A stretch of 24,236 bases of DNA from an uncultured Curvibacter sp. (GCA_946481355.1 CAMLNH010000005.1:1-24236), one strand, 5' to 3'; positions 15,797-22,647 are shown, numbered from the stretch's first letter. Made by a program: numbers and translations. Notes: a model not told the origin generated them from the letters alone.

Positions 15797-16951
15797 ATGC
15801 CGGTGATCTTCGAGCGCCCCACCCTGATGCAGCGCGTCCTGCCCTGGTTCCAGGGTTTCGACGGCCCCTTGGCCTTTGCCGTCTTCATCCTCGCCGGCAT
15901 CGGTCTGCTGACCATGTATTCCTCGGGCTACGACCACGGCACACGCTTCATGGACCACAGCCGCAACATGCTGATTGCCGGCTTCATCATGTTCGTCGTG
16001 GCCCAGGTGCCGCCACAGCGGCTCATGGCGCTGGCGGTGCCGCTCTACGTGCTCGGGGTGACGCTGCTGATCGCGGTGGCGGTCTTCGGCATCACCAAGA
16101 AGGGCGCGAAGCGCTGGGTCAACCTGGGCGTCGTGATCCAGCCCAGCGAATTGCTCAAGATTGCCATGCCGCTGATGCTGGCCTGGTGGTTCCAGAAGCG
16201 CGAGGGCCAGCTGCGTCCGCTGGACTTCCTCGTGGCCGGTGCTCTGCTGGCTTTGCCCGTGGGCCTGATCATGAAGCAGCCCGACCTGGGCACCTCGCTG
16301 TTGGTCCTGGCGGCGGGCCTGTCGGTGATCTTCTTCGCCGGCCTGAGCTGGAAGCTCATCATCCCGCCCGTGGCGCTCGGGGCCATCGGCGTGCTGCTGC
16401 TCGTGATTTTCGAGCCCGAGCTCTGCGCCGCGGGTGTGGACTGGCCGCTGCTGCACGACTACCAGCAGCAACGCATCTGCACCCTGCTCGATCCCTGGCG
16501 CGACCCCCTGGGCAAGGGTTTTCACATCATCCAGGGCATGATCGCCATCGGCTCCGGGGGGCTGATCGGCAAGGGTTTCATGCAGGGCACACAGACCCAT
16601 CTGGAATTCATCCCCGAACGCACCACCGATTTCATCTTCGCTGCCTATTCCGAGGAGTTCGGCCTGCTGGGCAACCTCTTCCTGCTTGGCGCGTTTCTCT
16701 TCCTGGTGCTGCGCTGCCTGGCCATCGCCCTGGAGGCGCCCACGCTGTTTGCGCGCCTGCTGGCCGGCGCCATCACCATGATCTTCTTCACCTATGCCTT
16801 CGTGAACATGGGCATGGTCAGCGGCATCCTGCCTGTGGTGGGGGTCCCCCTGCCCTTTATCAGCTATGGCGGCACGGCCATGGTGACCCTGGGCCTGGCC
16901 CTGGGCATGATGATGTCCATCGCCAAATCCAAGCGCCTGATCCAAACCTGA
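15797..16951 (+). CDS. rodA: Rod shape-determining peptidoglycan polymerase RodA
   Basis: RodA is the SEDS-family glycosyltransferase of the elongasome and works with PBP2. The 384-residue polytopic protein has about ten hydrophobic segments. The most diagnostic region is GKGFMQGTQTHLEFIPERTTDFIFAAYSEEFGLLG, which includes the essential Asp of the TDFIF motif in the large periplasmic loop; the family end VPLPFISYGGTAMVTLGLALG is also present. mrdA (PBP2) and mreBCD are not adjacent in this window, although rodA often follows them. It follows a two-component system and precedes tldD, all on the plus strand. The start has no Shine-Dalgarno. Confidence 0.96.
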   Translation: MPVIFERPTLMQRVLPWFQGFDGPLAFAVFILAGIGLLTMYSSGYDHGTRFMDHSRNMLIAGFIMFVVAQVPPQRLMALAVPLYVLGVTLLIAVAVFGITKKGAKRWVNLGVVIQPSELLKIAMPLMLAWWFQKREGQLRPLDFLVAGALLALPVGLIMKQPDLGTSLLVLAAGLSVIFFAGLSWKLIIPPVALGAIGVLLLVIFEPELCAAGVDWPLLHDYQQQRICTLLDPWRDPLGKGFHIIQGMIAIGSGGLIGKGFMQGTQTHLEFIPERTTDFIFAAYSEEFGLLGNLFLLGAFLFLVLRCLAIALEAPTLFARLLAGAITMIFFTYAFVNMGMVSGILPVVGVPLPFISYGGTAMVTLGLALGMMMSIAKSKRLIQT

Positions 16952-16982
16952 CCGGCGGGCTGCAGGGTCAAAGGCAGCGGCC

Positions 16983-16988
16983 TACAAT
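16983..16988 (+). promoter_or_regulatory. Possible -10 element for tldD
   Basis: TACAAT, five of six matches to the -10 consensus, lies 7 bases upstream of the ATG at 16996. It overlaps another in-frame ATG at 16987, which argues that translation begins at 16996. No Shine-Dalgarno is present. A weak -35 (CTGCAG at 16960-16965) lies 17 bases upstream. Confidence 0.4.
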
Positions 16989-16995
16989 GGTTCTC

Positions 16996-18456
16996 ATGAT
17001 TTCACGCGAACCCACCCTGGAGCGTCTGGCCATCGCCCGCGAGCTGCTGCTCACGCCTTTCGGTCTGGATGAAACCCATTTGCTGCGCGCCCTGTCCGAG
17101 ATCCGCGCCCACCGTGTGGATGACGCCGACCTCTATTTCCAGTACACCCGCAGCGAGGGCTGGAGCCTGGAGGAGGGCATCGTCAAGACCGGCTCCTTCA
17201 GCATTGACCAGGGCGTGGGCGTGCGTGCGGTCAGCGGCGAGAAGACGGCCTTCGCCTATTCCGATGACATTTCCGAAGCCTCGCTGCTGGACGCTGCCCG
17301 TACCGTGCGCAGCATTGCCAGCGCCGGCAAGTCCGCGCGCGTGAAGGCTGCCGTACAGAAGATCGCCAGTTCGCGCACGCTCTATCCCGGCACCGACCCG
17401 ATCGCCACGCTGGACAGCACAGCCAAGGTGGCACTGCTGGAGAAGGTGGAAAAGCTCGCCCGCGCCAAGGACCCGCGTGTGGCGCAGGTCATGGCCGGCC
17501 TGGCCGGTGAATACGACGTGGTGCTGGTGGCGCGTGCCGACGGCACCCTGGCCGCAGATGTGCGCCCCCTGGTGCGCCTCTCGGTAACCGTGATCGCCGA
17601 ACAGGGTGGCCGGCGCGAGATGGGTTCGTCCGGCGGCGGTGGCCGTTTCGGTCTGGCCTATTTCGACGAGGCCATGATCCGCCAGTATGTGGACGAGGCC
17701 GTGAGCGCGGCCCTGACCAACCTCGAATCGCGCCCGGCCCCGGCCGGCGAGATGACCGTGGTGCTGGGCCCGGGCTGGCCCGGTGTGCTGCTGCACGAAG
17801 CCATCGGTCACGGCCTGGAAGGCGACTTCAACCGCAAGGGCTCGAGCGCCTTCGCGGGCCGCATCGGCCAGCGCGTGGCGGCCAAGGGCGTGACCGTGCT
17901 GGATGACGGCACCATCGCCGACCGCCGCGGCTCGCTCAACGTCGACGACGAGGGCAACGCGACCCAGCGCAATGTCCTGATCGAGGACGGCATCCTCAAG
18001 GGCTACATCCAGGACGCGATGAACGCGCGCCTGATGAAGACGGCCCCCACGGGCAATGGCCGGCGCGAGAGCTACGCCCACATCCCCATGCCGCGCATGA
18101 CCAATACCTACATGCTCGGTGGCGACAAGGCGCCGGAAGAGATCGTGGCCAGCATTGAACGCGGCCTGTATGCCACTAATTTTGGCGGTGGCCAAGTCGA
18201 CATCACCTCGGGCAAGTTCGTGTTCTCGGCCAGCGAAGCCTGGTGGGTCGAGAACGGCAAGATCCTCTACCCCGTCAAGGGCGCGACGCTCGTGGGCAAC
18301 GGCCCGGACGCGCTGACGCGCGTGACCATGATCGGCAACGACATGCGCCTGGACAGCGGCGTGGGCACCTGCGGCAAGGAAGGCCAGAGCGTGCCCGTCG
18401 GCGTGGGCCAGCCCACGCTGCGCATCGACGGCCTGACGGTTGGCGGCACGGCCTGA
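16996..18456 (+). CDS. tldD: Metalloprotease TldD
   Basis: TldD forms a heterodimeric zinc metalloprotease with TldE/PmbA that degrades unfolded peptides (CcdA antitoxin, microcin precursor). The 486-residue length matches the family. The zinc-binding HExxxH motif is seen as HEAIGHGLEGD (His267, Glu268, His272), and the C-terminal block GTCGKEGQSVPVGVGQPTLRIDGL, with the conserved Cys, is intact. ATG at 16996 is chosen over ATG at 16987 because the latter lies within the apparent -10 element. The frame is open far upstream across rodA, but that part is a shadow. The tldE/pmbA partner is not in the window. A strong terminator follows directly. Confidence 0.95.
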   Translation: MISREPTLERLAIARELLLTPFGLDETHLLRALSEIRAHRVDDADLYFQYTRSEGWSLEEGIVKTGSFSIDQGVGVRAVSGEKTAFAYSDDISEASLLDAARTVRSIASAGKSARVKAAVQKIASSRTLYPGTDPIATLDSTAKVALLEKVEKLARAKDPRVAQVMAGLAGEYDVVLVARADGTLAADVRPLVRLSVTVIAEQGGRREMGSSGGGGRFGLAYFDEAMIRQYVDEAVSAALTNLESRPAPAGEMTVVLGPGWPGVLLHEAIGHGLEGDFNRKGSSAFAGRIGQRVAAKGVTVLDDGTIADRRGSLNVDDEGNATQRNVLIEDGILKGYIQDAMNARLMKTAPTGNGRRESYAHIPMPRMTNTYMLGGDKAPEEIVASIERGLYATNFGGGQVDITSGKFVFSASEAWWVENGKILYPVKGATLVGNGPDALTRVTMIGNDMRLDSGVGTCGKEGQSVPVGVGQPTLRIDGLTVGGTA

Positions 18457-18485
18457 CGCCGGGGGCTGGTCAGCCGGCGTTTTTT
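18456..18485 (+). terminator. Intrinsic terminator of tldD
   Basis: Arms ACGCCGG (18456-18462) and CCGGCGT (18474-18480) pair perfectly, with an inner CTG/CAG extension, and are followed by a run of six T ending at 18485. The 5' arm begins on the last base of the tldD stop codon. It separates tldD from the aroG leader transcript, whose promoter begins just beyond. Confidence 0.8.
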
Positions 18486-18488
18486 CTG

Positions 18489-18497
18489 TGCTATATT
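18489..18497 (+). promoter_or_regulatory. Extended -10 promoter of the aroG leader
   Basis: TGCTATATT combines an extended -10 dinucleotide (TG at 18489-18490) with the hexamer TATATT (18492-18497). An extended -10 can work without a good -35, which fits the absence of one here. The transcription start would fall at about 18503-18505, the first base of the leader peptide ATG, so the leader RNA would be leaderless. Confidence 0.55.
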
Positions 18498-18504
18498 GAT
18501 CGCC

Positions 18505-18576
18505 ATGGTTTCGACCCGTTTCTACTTTTTTGGCTACTTTTGGTTCTCACACGCCGCCGGCGAGAGAGAGTTCTGA
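18505..18576 (+). CDS. Aromatic-rich leader peptide of the aroG attenuator
   Basis: A 23-codon ORF whose codons 6-14 read FYFFGYFWF: eight of nine are aromatic (five Phe, two Tyr, one Trp), and a sixth Phe is the last residue. Such codon clustering is the hallmark of ribosome-mediated attenuation leaders (as in pheL and trpL), and a terminator hairpin and a DAHP synthase gene follow. Scarcity of charged aromatic tRNA would stall the ribosome around 18520-18546. The ATG has no Shine-Dalgarno and lies 7 bases from the -10 hexamer. The peptide itself is presumed to have no function. Confidence 0.85.
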   Translation: MVSTRFYFFGYFWFSHAAGEREF

Positions 18577-18637
18577 ACGTACCCGCAGGAAACGTCCCGA
18601 ATTCAAAAACCGCCGGCCCCGCCGGCGGTTTTTTTTT
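18552..18637 (+). promoter_or_regulatory. Transcription attenuator (antiterminator and terminator) upstream of aroG
   Basis: The segment at 18552-18562 (CGCCGCCGGCG), in the 3' half of the leader ORF, contains GCCGGCG (18556-18562), which can pair with CGCCGGC (18611-18617), the 5' arm of the terminator. A ribosome stalled on the aromatic codons would leave this segment free to form the antiterminator. A ribosome that reaches the stop codon at 18574-18576 would cover it and let the terminator form. The pairing is read by eye; competing folds are possible because the arms are partly self-complementary. Confidence 0.65.
18605..18637 (+). terminator. Attenuator terminator hairpin
   Basis: CCGCCGGC (18610-18617), a CCC loop, and GCCGGCGG (18621-18628) form a perfect 8-bp G/C stem, preceded by five A and followed by nine T (18629-18637). 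It is a textbook intrinsic terminator. It stands between the leader peptide and the aroG Shine-Dalgarno (AAGGAG at 18672-18677), so it must be bypassed for aroG to be expressed from the leader promoter. Confidence 0.9.
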
Positions 18638-18684
18638 GCCCTGATCCACCCTTCACTATCCATCGAGCAACAAGGAGCGACACG

Positions 18685-19809
18685 ATGACGGCCCACGCCC
18701 AACCCACCAGCACCGACGCCTGGTATGCGCATCCCGGTGACAAGACCAGCCGCACCGACGACGAACGCATCAAGGACATCACCGTGTTGCCCCCGCCCGA
18801 ACACCTCATCCGCTTCTTTCCCATCAGTGGCACGCCCGTGGAGAGCCTGATCTCCCATACCCGCCACACCATCCACAACATCATGGCCGGCAAGGACGAC
18901 CGCCTGCTGGTGATCATCGGCCCGTGTTCCATCCACGATCCGGCGGCCGCCGTGGAGTACGCGCGTCGCCTCAAGGCCCAGCGCGAGAAGTACAAGGACA
19001 CGCTGGAGATCGTGATGCGTGTGTACTTCGAGAAGCCGCGCACGACCGTGGGCTGGAAGGGCTTGATCAACGACCCCTACCTCGACGAGAGCTACCGCAT
19101 CGACGAGGGCCTGCGCATTGCGCGCCAGCTGCTGATCGAGATCAACCGCCTGGGCCTGCCCGCGGGCAGCGAGTTCCTGGACGTGATCTCGCCGCAGTAC
19201 ATCGGCGATCTGATCGCCTGGGGAGCCATTGGTGCACGCACCACGGAAAGCCAGGTGCACCGCGAACTGGCCTCGGGCCTGAGCGCGCCCATCGGTTTCA
19301 AGAACGGCACCGACGGCAACATCCGTATCGCCACCGACGCCATCCAGGCCGCGGCACGTGGTCACCACTTTCTCTCGGTGCACAAGAACGGCAAGGTGGC
19401 CATCGTGCAGACCAATGGCAACAAGGACTGCCACGTCATCCTGCGCGGTGGCAAGACGCCCAACTACGATGCGGCCAATGTGGCCGCGGCCTGCAAGGAG
19501 CTGGAAGCCTCCAAGCTGCCGGCCACGCTGATGGTGGACTGCAGCCACGCCAACAGCAGCAAGCAGCATGAGAAGCAGCTCGACGTGGCGCGCGACATCG
19601 CCGGCCAGATTTCGGGGGGCTCGCGCTCGATCTTCGGCGTGATGATCGAGAGCCATCTCAACGCCGGCGCCCAGAAGTTCTCGCCCGGCAAGGATGACGC
19701 GGGCAAGCTGGAGTACGGCAAGAGCATCACGGACGCCTGCCTGGGCTGGGACGACTCCATCCAGGCCCTGCAGGTCCTGTCCGACGCGGTGAAGGTGCGG
19801 CGCGGATAA
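18685..19809 (+). CDS. aroG: 3-deoxy-7-phosphoheptulonate synthase, class I (DAHP synthase)
   Basis: Condenses phosphoenolpyruvate and erythrose 4-phosphate, the first step of the shikimate pathway to Phe, Tyr and Trp. The 374-residue protein is close to E. coli AroG/AroF/AroH along its whole length: IGPCSIHDP with metal-ligand Cys81, MRVYFEKPRTTVGWKGLIND, IGARTTESQVHRELASGLS, FKNGTDG, CSHANSSKQ with His288, GVMIESHL with Glu322, and YGKSITDACLGW with the fourth ligand Asp. AAGGAG lies 7 bases before the ATG. Which amino acid inhibits the enzyme cannot be read with confidence; the symbol aroG is used for the family. Its leader suggests control by all three aromatic amino acids, with Phe dominant. 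Confidence 0.95.
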   Translation: MTAHAQPTSTDAWYAHPGDKTSRTDDERIKDITVLPPPEHLIRFFPISGTPVESLISHTRHTIHNIMAGKDDRLLVIIGPCSIHDPAAAVEYARRLKAQREKYKDTLEIVMRVYFEKPRTTVGWKGLINDPYLDESYRIDEGLRIARQLLIEINRLGLPAGSEFLDVISPQYIGDLIAWGAIGARTTESQVHRELASGLSAPIGFKNGTDGNIRIATDAIQAAARGHHFLSVHKNGKVAIVQTNGNKDCHVILRGGKTPNYDAANVAAACKELEASKLPATLMVDCSHANSSKQHEKQLDVARDIAGQISGGSRSIFGVMIESHLNAGAQKFSPGKDDAGKLEYGKSITDACLGWDDSIQALQVLSDAVKVRRG

Positions 19810-19812
19810 AGC

Positions 19813-19960
19813 TCTCCCCAGGCTGCGCGCACGACGTGTCGCTCCGCCCGGTGACTATGCCGGAGGCTGCCTGTCCCGGCCTGCGCAGGCAGGCCTCAGC
19901 CCCATCAAGGGGCGACACCATCGGCTAAGGCGTTGCCGGTTCCGCGGTGTCCTGCGCTGA
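19813..19960. repeat. Candidate GC-rich interspersed repeat between aroG and mpl
   Basis: The 163-bp gap between the convergent aroG and mpl genes has no convincing ORF but is dense in inverted repeats: a 12-bp perfect palindrome GCCTGCGCAGGC (19879-19890) nested within longer imperfect arms (GAGGCTGCCTG at 19863-19873 and its near complement at 19886-19897), and GCCCC/GGGGC arms (19899-19913). The layout (short C-run/G-run hairpin followed by a GC-rich tail) resembles the element inside mpl, and the style recalls intergenic repeats of Comamonadaceae. It lacks T-runs, so it is not an ordinary terminator. Boundaries are approximate. Confidence 0.4.
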
Positions 19961-19972
19961 ATACCGCCCGCT

Positions 19973-21442
19973 TTAGGTTCGGCCCAATGCGTCGAGCAAT
20001 TTCTGGTGCACGCCGCCGAAGCCGCCGTTGCTCATGCAGAGGATATGGTCGCCCGACCGGGCGGCGGCCGTGACCTGCTGCACCAGCGCTTGGATGCTGT
20101 CGACCACCTGCGCGCGAGCCCCCATGGGGGCCAGGGCCTCGCGTGCATCCCAGCCCAGGCCGCCGCTGTGGCAGAAAGCCAGGTCGGCGTCTTCCAGGCT
20201 CCAGGGCAACTGGGCCTTCATGGTGCCGAGTTTCATGGTGTTGCTGCGCGGCTCGAAGACGGCCAGGATGCGGGCCGCCTTGCCGATCTGACGGCGCAGG
20301 CCGTCGACGGTGGTGCGGATGGCCGTGGGATGGTGGGCGAAGTCGTCGTAGACCGTGATGCCGCACGCCGTGCCGCGCACTTCCATGCGGCGCCTGACGT
20401 TCTGGAACTCGCCCAGTGCACGTGCCGCATCGGCGGGCGCCACGCCCACATGCTCGGCGGCCGCGATGGCGGCCAGGGCGTTGAGCTGGTTGTGCACGCC
20501 GCCCAGTGACCATTGCACGCGCGCGACGGGCCGGCCCTGCTGCAGGACCTCGAAGTCACCTGGCTCGCCGCGCGCGCTGAAATCGCTGACCGCGGCTCCG
20601 AAACTGCGCACCTCGCTCCAGCAGCCCTGGTGCAGCACGCGCGCCAGGCTCTCCTCCAGCCCGTTGACCACGACGCGGCCCGTACCCGGTACGGTGCGCA
20701 CGAGGTGGTGGAACTGGCGTTCGATGGTCGCCAGGTCGTCAAAGATGTCGGCGTGGTCGAACTCCAGGTTGTTGAGGACGGCGGTGCGCGGGCGGTAGTG
20801 CACGAACTTGCTGCGCTTGTCGAAAAAGGCCGTGTCGTATTCGTCGGCCTCGATCACGAAGAGCGGGCGGCCTTGGGCGGATTGCGCCGCCGGGCCGCCC
20901 CAAGGCGCAATAGCCCCCTCGGGGGGCAGCGAACCACGCGCAGCGGGGAGCGTGGGGGCCACATTCGCGCCCAGGCGCGCCGAGATACCGAAGTTCATGG
21001 GCACGCCGCCCACCAGGAAGCCGGGCTGACGGCCATGGGCTTCCAGGATCCATGCCAGCATGGAGGTGGTGGTGGTCTTGCCATGGGTACCGGCCACGGC
21101 CAGCACGTGGCGGCCCTGCAGCACATGCTCGGCCAGCCACTGCGGGCCGCTGGTGTAGGGCGCTCCGGCCTCGAGGATGGCTTCCATGAGCGGGAATTTG
21201 GGGCTGCCATCGGTGGCGCGCGCGCGGCTCACCACATTGCCGATCACATACATATCGGGCTTCAGAGTCATCTGTTCGGCACCGAAGCCTTCGATCAGAT
21301 CGATGCCCAGCGCGCGCAGCTGGTCGCTCATGGGCGGGTAGACGCCGGCATCGCAGCCTGTGACCTGGTGGCCCGCTTCGCGGGCGAGGGCGGCCAGTCC
21401 TCCCATGAAGGTGCCGCAGATGCCGAGGATGTGAATGTGCAT
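19973..21442 (-). CDS. mpl: UDP-N-acetylmuramate:L-alanyl-gamma-D-glutamyl-meso-diaminopimelate ligase
   Basis: Mpl recycles murein by joining the tripeptide released from old peptidoglycan to UDP-MurNAc. The 489-residue protein begins MHIHILGICGTFMGGLAALA and has the Mur-ligase ATP loop AGTHGKTTTTS (117-127), then FVIEADEYDTAFFDKRSKFVHY and LNNLEFDHADIFDD, and YDDFAHHPTAI in the C-terminal domain. These motifs and the lack of a D-Ala-type context separate it from MurC. It is about 32 residues longer than E. coli Mpl. The excess lies at about residues 159-193, where a Pro/Ala/Gly-rich segment encoded by a hairpin repeat interrupts the normally short link between SARLG and FVIEADEYD. Confidence 0.95.
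   Translation of the reverse strand: MHIHILGICGTFMGGLAALAREAGHQVTGCDAGVYPPMSDQLRALGIDLIEGFGAEQMTLKPDMYVIGNVVSRARATDGSPKFPLMEAILEAGAPYTSGPQWLAEHVLQGRHVLAVAGTHGKTTTTSMLAWILEAHGRQPGFLVGGVPMNFGISARLGANVAPTLPAARGSLPPEGAIAPWGGPAAQSAQGRPLFVIEADEYDTAFFDKRSKFVHYRPRTAVLNNLEFDHADIFDDLATIERQFHHLVRTVPGTGRVVVNGLEESLARVLHQGCWSEVRSFGAAVSDFSARGEPGDFEVLQQGRPVARVQWSLGGVHNQLNALAAIAAAEHVGVAPADAARALGEFQNVRRRMEVRGTACGITVYDDFAHHPTAIRTTVDGLRRQIGKAARILAVFEPRSNTMKLGTMKAQLPWSLEDADLAFCHSGGLGWDAREALAPMGARAQVVDSIQALVQQVTAAARSGDHILCMSNGGFGGVHQKLLDALGRT
20864..20968. repeat. GC-rich hairpin repeat inserted in frame within mpl
   Basis: About 105 bases inside mpl form a string of inverted repeats: ATTGCGCC/GGCGCAAT (20881-20888 and 20904-20911), GCCCCC/GGGGGC around TCG (20913-20927), and CCACGC/GCGTGG (20934-20939 and 20950-20955), plus an imperfect CCTTGGGCGG/CCGCCCCAAGG pair. 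It encodes about 35 residues (APTLPAARGSLPPEGAIAPW and flanks) at a point where other Mpl proteins have only a few. The sequence resembles a widespread Comamonadaceae intergenic repeat as I remember it. The insert keeps the frame and the flanking motifs are intact. Confidence 0.7.
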
Positions 21443-21485
21443 CGGGCGATTCTAGGTGCAGGTTTTGGGGCTTTCGCTGCGGGCG

Positions 21486-21491
21486 CACAAT
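21486..21491 (+). promoter_or_regulatory. Possible -10 element for the gene at 21499
   Basis: CACAAT lies 7 bases upstream of the GTG start, without a Shine-Dalgarno between. The 56-bp gap to the divergent mpl gene must hold promoters for both directions. Only the repeated spacing seen at other starts in the window supports it. Confidence 0.3.
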
Positions 21492-21498
21492 CCGGCCT

Positions 21499-22092
21499 GT
21501 GAGTGTTCAAGACGAAATTGCCGCAGCCGCGGCGCGCATGGTGGTGGACGAGGGGCTGGAGTACGGTCCGGCCAAGCGCCGTGCCGTGAAGCAGCTGGGC
21601 CTGCCGCAGCGCACGGCCTTGCCCGACAACGATGCGGTGGAGGATGCGGTGCGCGAGCACATCGCCCTGTTCTGTGCCGACACCCAGCCGGCCGAGCTGC
21701 TCGCCCTGCGCCGACTGGCCCTGCAGTGGATGGAGCGCCTGGAGCGTTTCCGGCCACACCTGGGCGGGGCAGTCTGGCACGGCACGGCGACCCGGCTGTC
21801 AGACATCTATCTGCAGCTGTTCTGCGAGGACGAGAAGTCGGCCGAGATCGCCCTGATCGATCTGGGGGTGGCCTATGAGCCACGCACTGTGACGGGTCTG
21901 CACCAGCAGCCCGTCGAGGCTCTGAGCTTCCATGCCCCCAGCCGGGAGCTGGGTGAGACGATCGGGGTACATTTGCTGGTCAATGATCTGGACGATCTGC
22001 GCGGCGCCCTGCTGCGCGACAGCAAAGGGCGTCGACCTCGGGGGGATTTGGAGTCGGTTCGCCGCCTTTTGATTGAAGAAACTGAAATTTGA
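21499..22092 (+). CDS. Conserved hypothetical protein (Burkholderiales type)
   Basis: A 197-residue, probably cytoplasmic protein with no signal peptide or TM segment. The N-terminal part is helical and charged (AAAAARMVVDEGLEYGPAKRRAVKQLGLP). The centre has a likely conserved block, WHGTATRLSDIYLQLFCEDEKSAEIALIDLGV, which by eye recalls a nucleotidyltransferase-like fold without the usual catalytic motif being clear. The start is GTG at 21499. It is divergent from mpl and 9 bases upstream of the TlpA-like gene. I do not know its function; similar proteins are sometimes labelled as Mur ligases, probably by neighbourhood, and nothing in the sequence supports a ligase. Confidence 0.75.
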   Translation: MSVQDEIAAAAARMVVDEGLEYGPAKRRAVKQLGLPQRTALPDNDAVEDAVREHIALFCADTQPAELLALRRLALQWMERLERFRPHLGGAVWHGTATRLSDIYLQLFCEDEKSAEIALIDLGVAYEPRTVTGLHQQPVEALSFHAPSRELGETIGVHLLVNDLDDLRGALLRDSKGRRPRGDLESVRRLLIEETEI

Positions 22093-22101
22093 GGTGATTT
22101 T

Positions 22102-22647
22102 TTGGAAGCGGAACAGACTGCCCATCCTCGTCGCCGGCGTGCCCTGTATGCCATGGCGGCAGCTGTCGCAGGTCTTGCAGGGGCCAGCCTGGCCTGGTGG
22201 CGTTACACACCCGCGGCCGTAGAGAGTGGTATGGCCCAGCAACTCTGGGGATTGGAATTTGACACACCGGCAGGCACGCGGCTGGCGATGCAGGGGCTGC
22301 GCGGACGGCCTTTGCTGATCAATTTCTGGGCCACCTGGTGCCCCCCCTGTGTGGAAGAGCTGCCTCTATTGGATGCCTTCTTCCGTGAAAATGCAGACAA
22401 AGGCTGGCAAGTGCTTGGCATTGCCGTGGACAAGCTGGTGCCAGTGCAGAGCTTCCTGGGGCGGCAGCCGCTCGCCTTCCCGGTGGTGCTGGCGGGGATG
22501 GAGGGGCTCAATCTGAGCAAGAATCTGGGCAATCAGGCCGGCGGACTGCCCTTTTCGGTACTGTTCGGTGCGGATGGATCCATATTGCACCGTAAAATCG
22601 GCAAGCTCTCCGAGCAGGACCTGAAGCTCTGGCGCGAGCTCAAATAA
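22102..22647 (+). CDS. TlpA-family membrane-anchored thioredoxin-like protein
   Basis: A 181-residue thiol-disulfide oxidoreductase facing the periplasm. The N-terminus has four Arg (residues 10-13) followed by a hydrophobic anchor (about 14-32). The thioredoxin-like domain contains the active site WATWCPPC (Cys80, Cys83) and the cis-Pro segment GGLPFSVLF. TTG at 22102 is chosen as start because a strong GAGGTGA (22091-22097) lies 4 bases before it; the next in-frame ATG, near 22154, has no ribosome binding site. Reduces disulfides, for example in cytochrome c maturation, but its partner is unknown. The GAGGTG overlaps the stop codon of the preceding gene, so the two are coupled. Confidence 0.85.
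   Translation: MEAEQTAHPRRRRALYAMAAAVAGLAGASLAWWRYTPAAVESGMAQQLWGLEFDTPAGTRLAMQGLRGRPLLINFWATWCPPCVEELPLLDAFFRENADKGWQVLGIAVDKLVPVQSFLGRQPLAFPVVLAGMEGLNLSKNLGNQAGGLPFSVLFGADGSILHRKIGKLSEQDLKLWRELK

Noticed and set aside
14663..16945. Minus-strand ORF of 760 codons opposite the kinase and rodA
   Set aside because: Low-complexity His/Gln/Asp-rich composition typical of antisense frames; it spans two unrelated well-supported genes.
16186..16995. Upstream extension of tldD across rodA
   Set aside because: The frame happens to be open, but rodA occupies this DNA and the tldD protein length fits the start at 16996.
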